From Oscillospiraceae bacterium (GTDB taxonomy: Bacteria; Bacillota; Clostridia; Christensenellales; Aristaeellaceae): 5,340 bases of DNA. The stretch lies in the NCBI GenBank assembly GCA_031266295.1, contig JAISBH010000251.1, positions 1 through 5,340 on the forward strand. The letters run 5' to 3'. Made by a program: the position numbers and the translations under genes. The notes under the pieces are model-generated. The model ran no database searches. It was not told where the DNA came from and saw nothing but the letters and a program-made list of their open reading frames with translations. This document shows positions 5,315 through 5,340 of this stretch, in pieces. How positions within the stretch are numbered: the first letter of the stretch is position 1; every line of letters begins with the position of its first letter.

Positions 5315-5340
5315 GAACCCCCTCTGTCGCTGCGGCGACA
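5315..5340 (-). repeat. 26-bp inverted repeat, right arm
   Basis: This is the exact reverse complement of 403-428, so the two arms flank the promoter, T-box and all three genes. It reaches the last base of the window and may continue beyond it. No transposase lies between the arms, so it may be a dispersed palindromic repeat or a non-autonomous element end rather than the terminus of a transposon. Confidence 0.85.

Overview
This is a 5.3 kb, GC-rich bacterial window with three full-length genes and a repeat-rich intergenic region on the left. AUA is a common isoleucine codon in the genes despite the high GC, and GTG and TTG starts with strong Shine-Dalgarno sites are used. With a T-box leader, this fits a lineage such as Chloroflexota (Dehalococcoidia/SAR202-like). 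No marker gene is present, so that assignment is a low-confidence inference.

Layout. Positions 1-428 are gene-free and packed with palindromes. They include two ~108 bp direct repeats (69-177 and 263-370) and one arm of a perfect 26-bp inverted repeat (403-428), whose partner is the last 26 bases of the window (5315-5340). A consensus-like sigma-70 promoter (TTGACA, 17 bp, TATGAT) at 489-517 starts a long leader. That leader holds a short palindromic repeat (542-577) and then a well-formed T-box riboswitch (about 592-917), with a compact Stem I, a textbook antiterminator and a competing 19-bp terminator. Downstream on the + strand are an AMP-forming acyl-CoA synthetase/ligase (1003-2631) and, after 82 bp, a GHMP kinase of the galactokinase superfamily (2714-4024). 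The sugar motif of the kinase reads GAHSDH instead of GEHTDY, the form I recall from plant galacturonokinase. On the - strand, an M20D amidohydrolase (4019-5191) converges on the kinase with a 6-bp tail overlap and has its own promoter at 5228-5256.

How they may work together. The ligase and kinase probably share the T-box-controlled transcript, so uncharged tRNA would permit their expression. No single pathway obviously uses an acyl-CoA ligase, a (uronic) sugar kinase and an N-acyl-amino-acid hydrolase together. T-boxes normally precede aminoacyl-tRNA synthetase, amino-acid biosynthesis or transport genes, so this setting is the most unusual feature. Either the T-box was captured by rearrangement next to these repeats, or the ligase has an amino-acid-linked role. 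A second notable feature is that the palindromic repeat in the leader also occurs, in frame, within the N-terminal coding region of the kinase.
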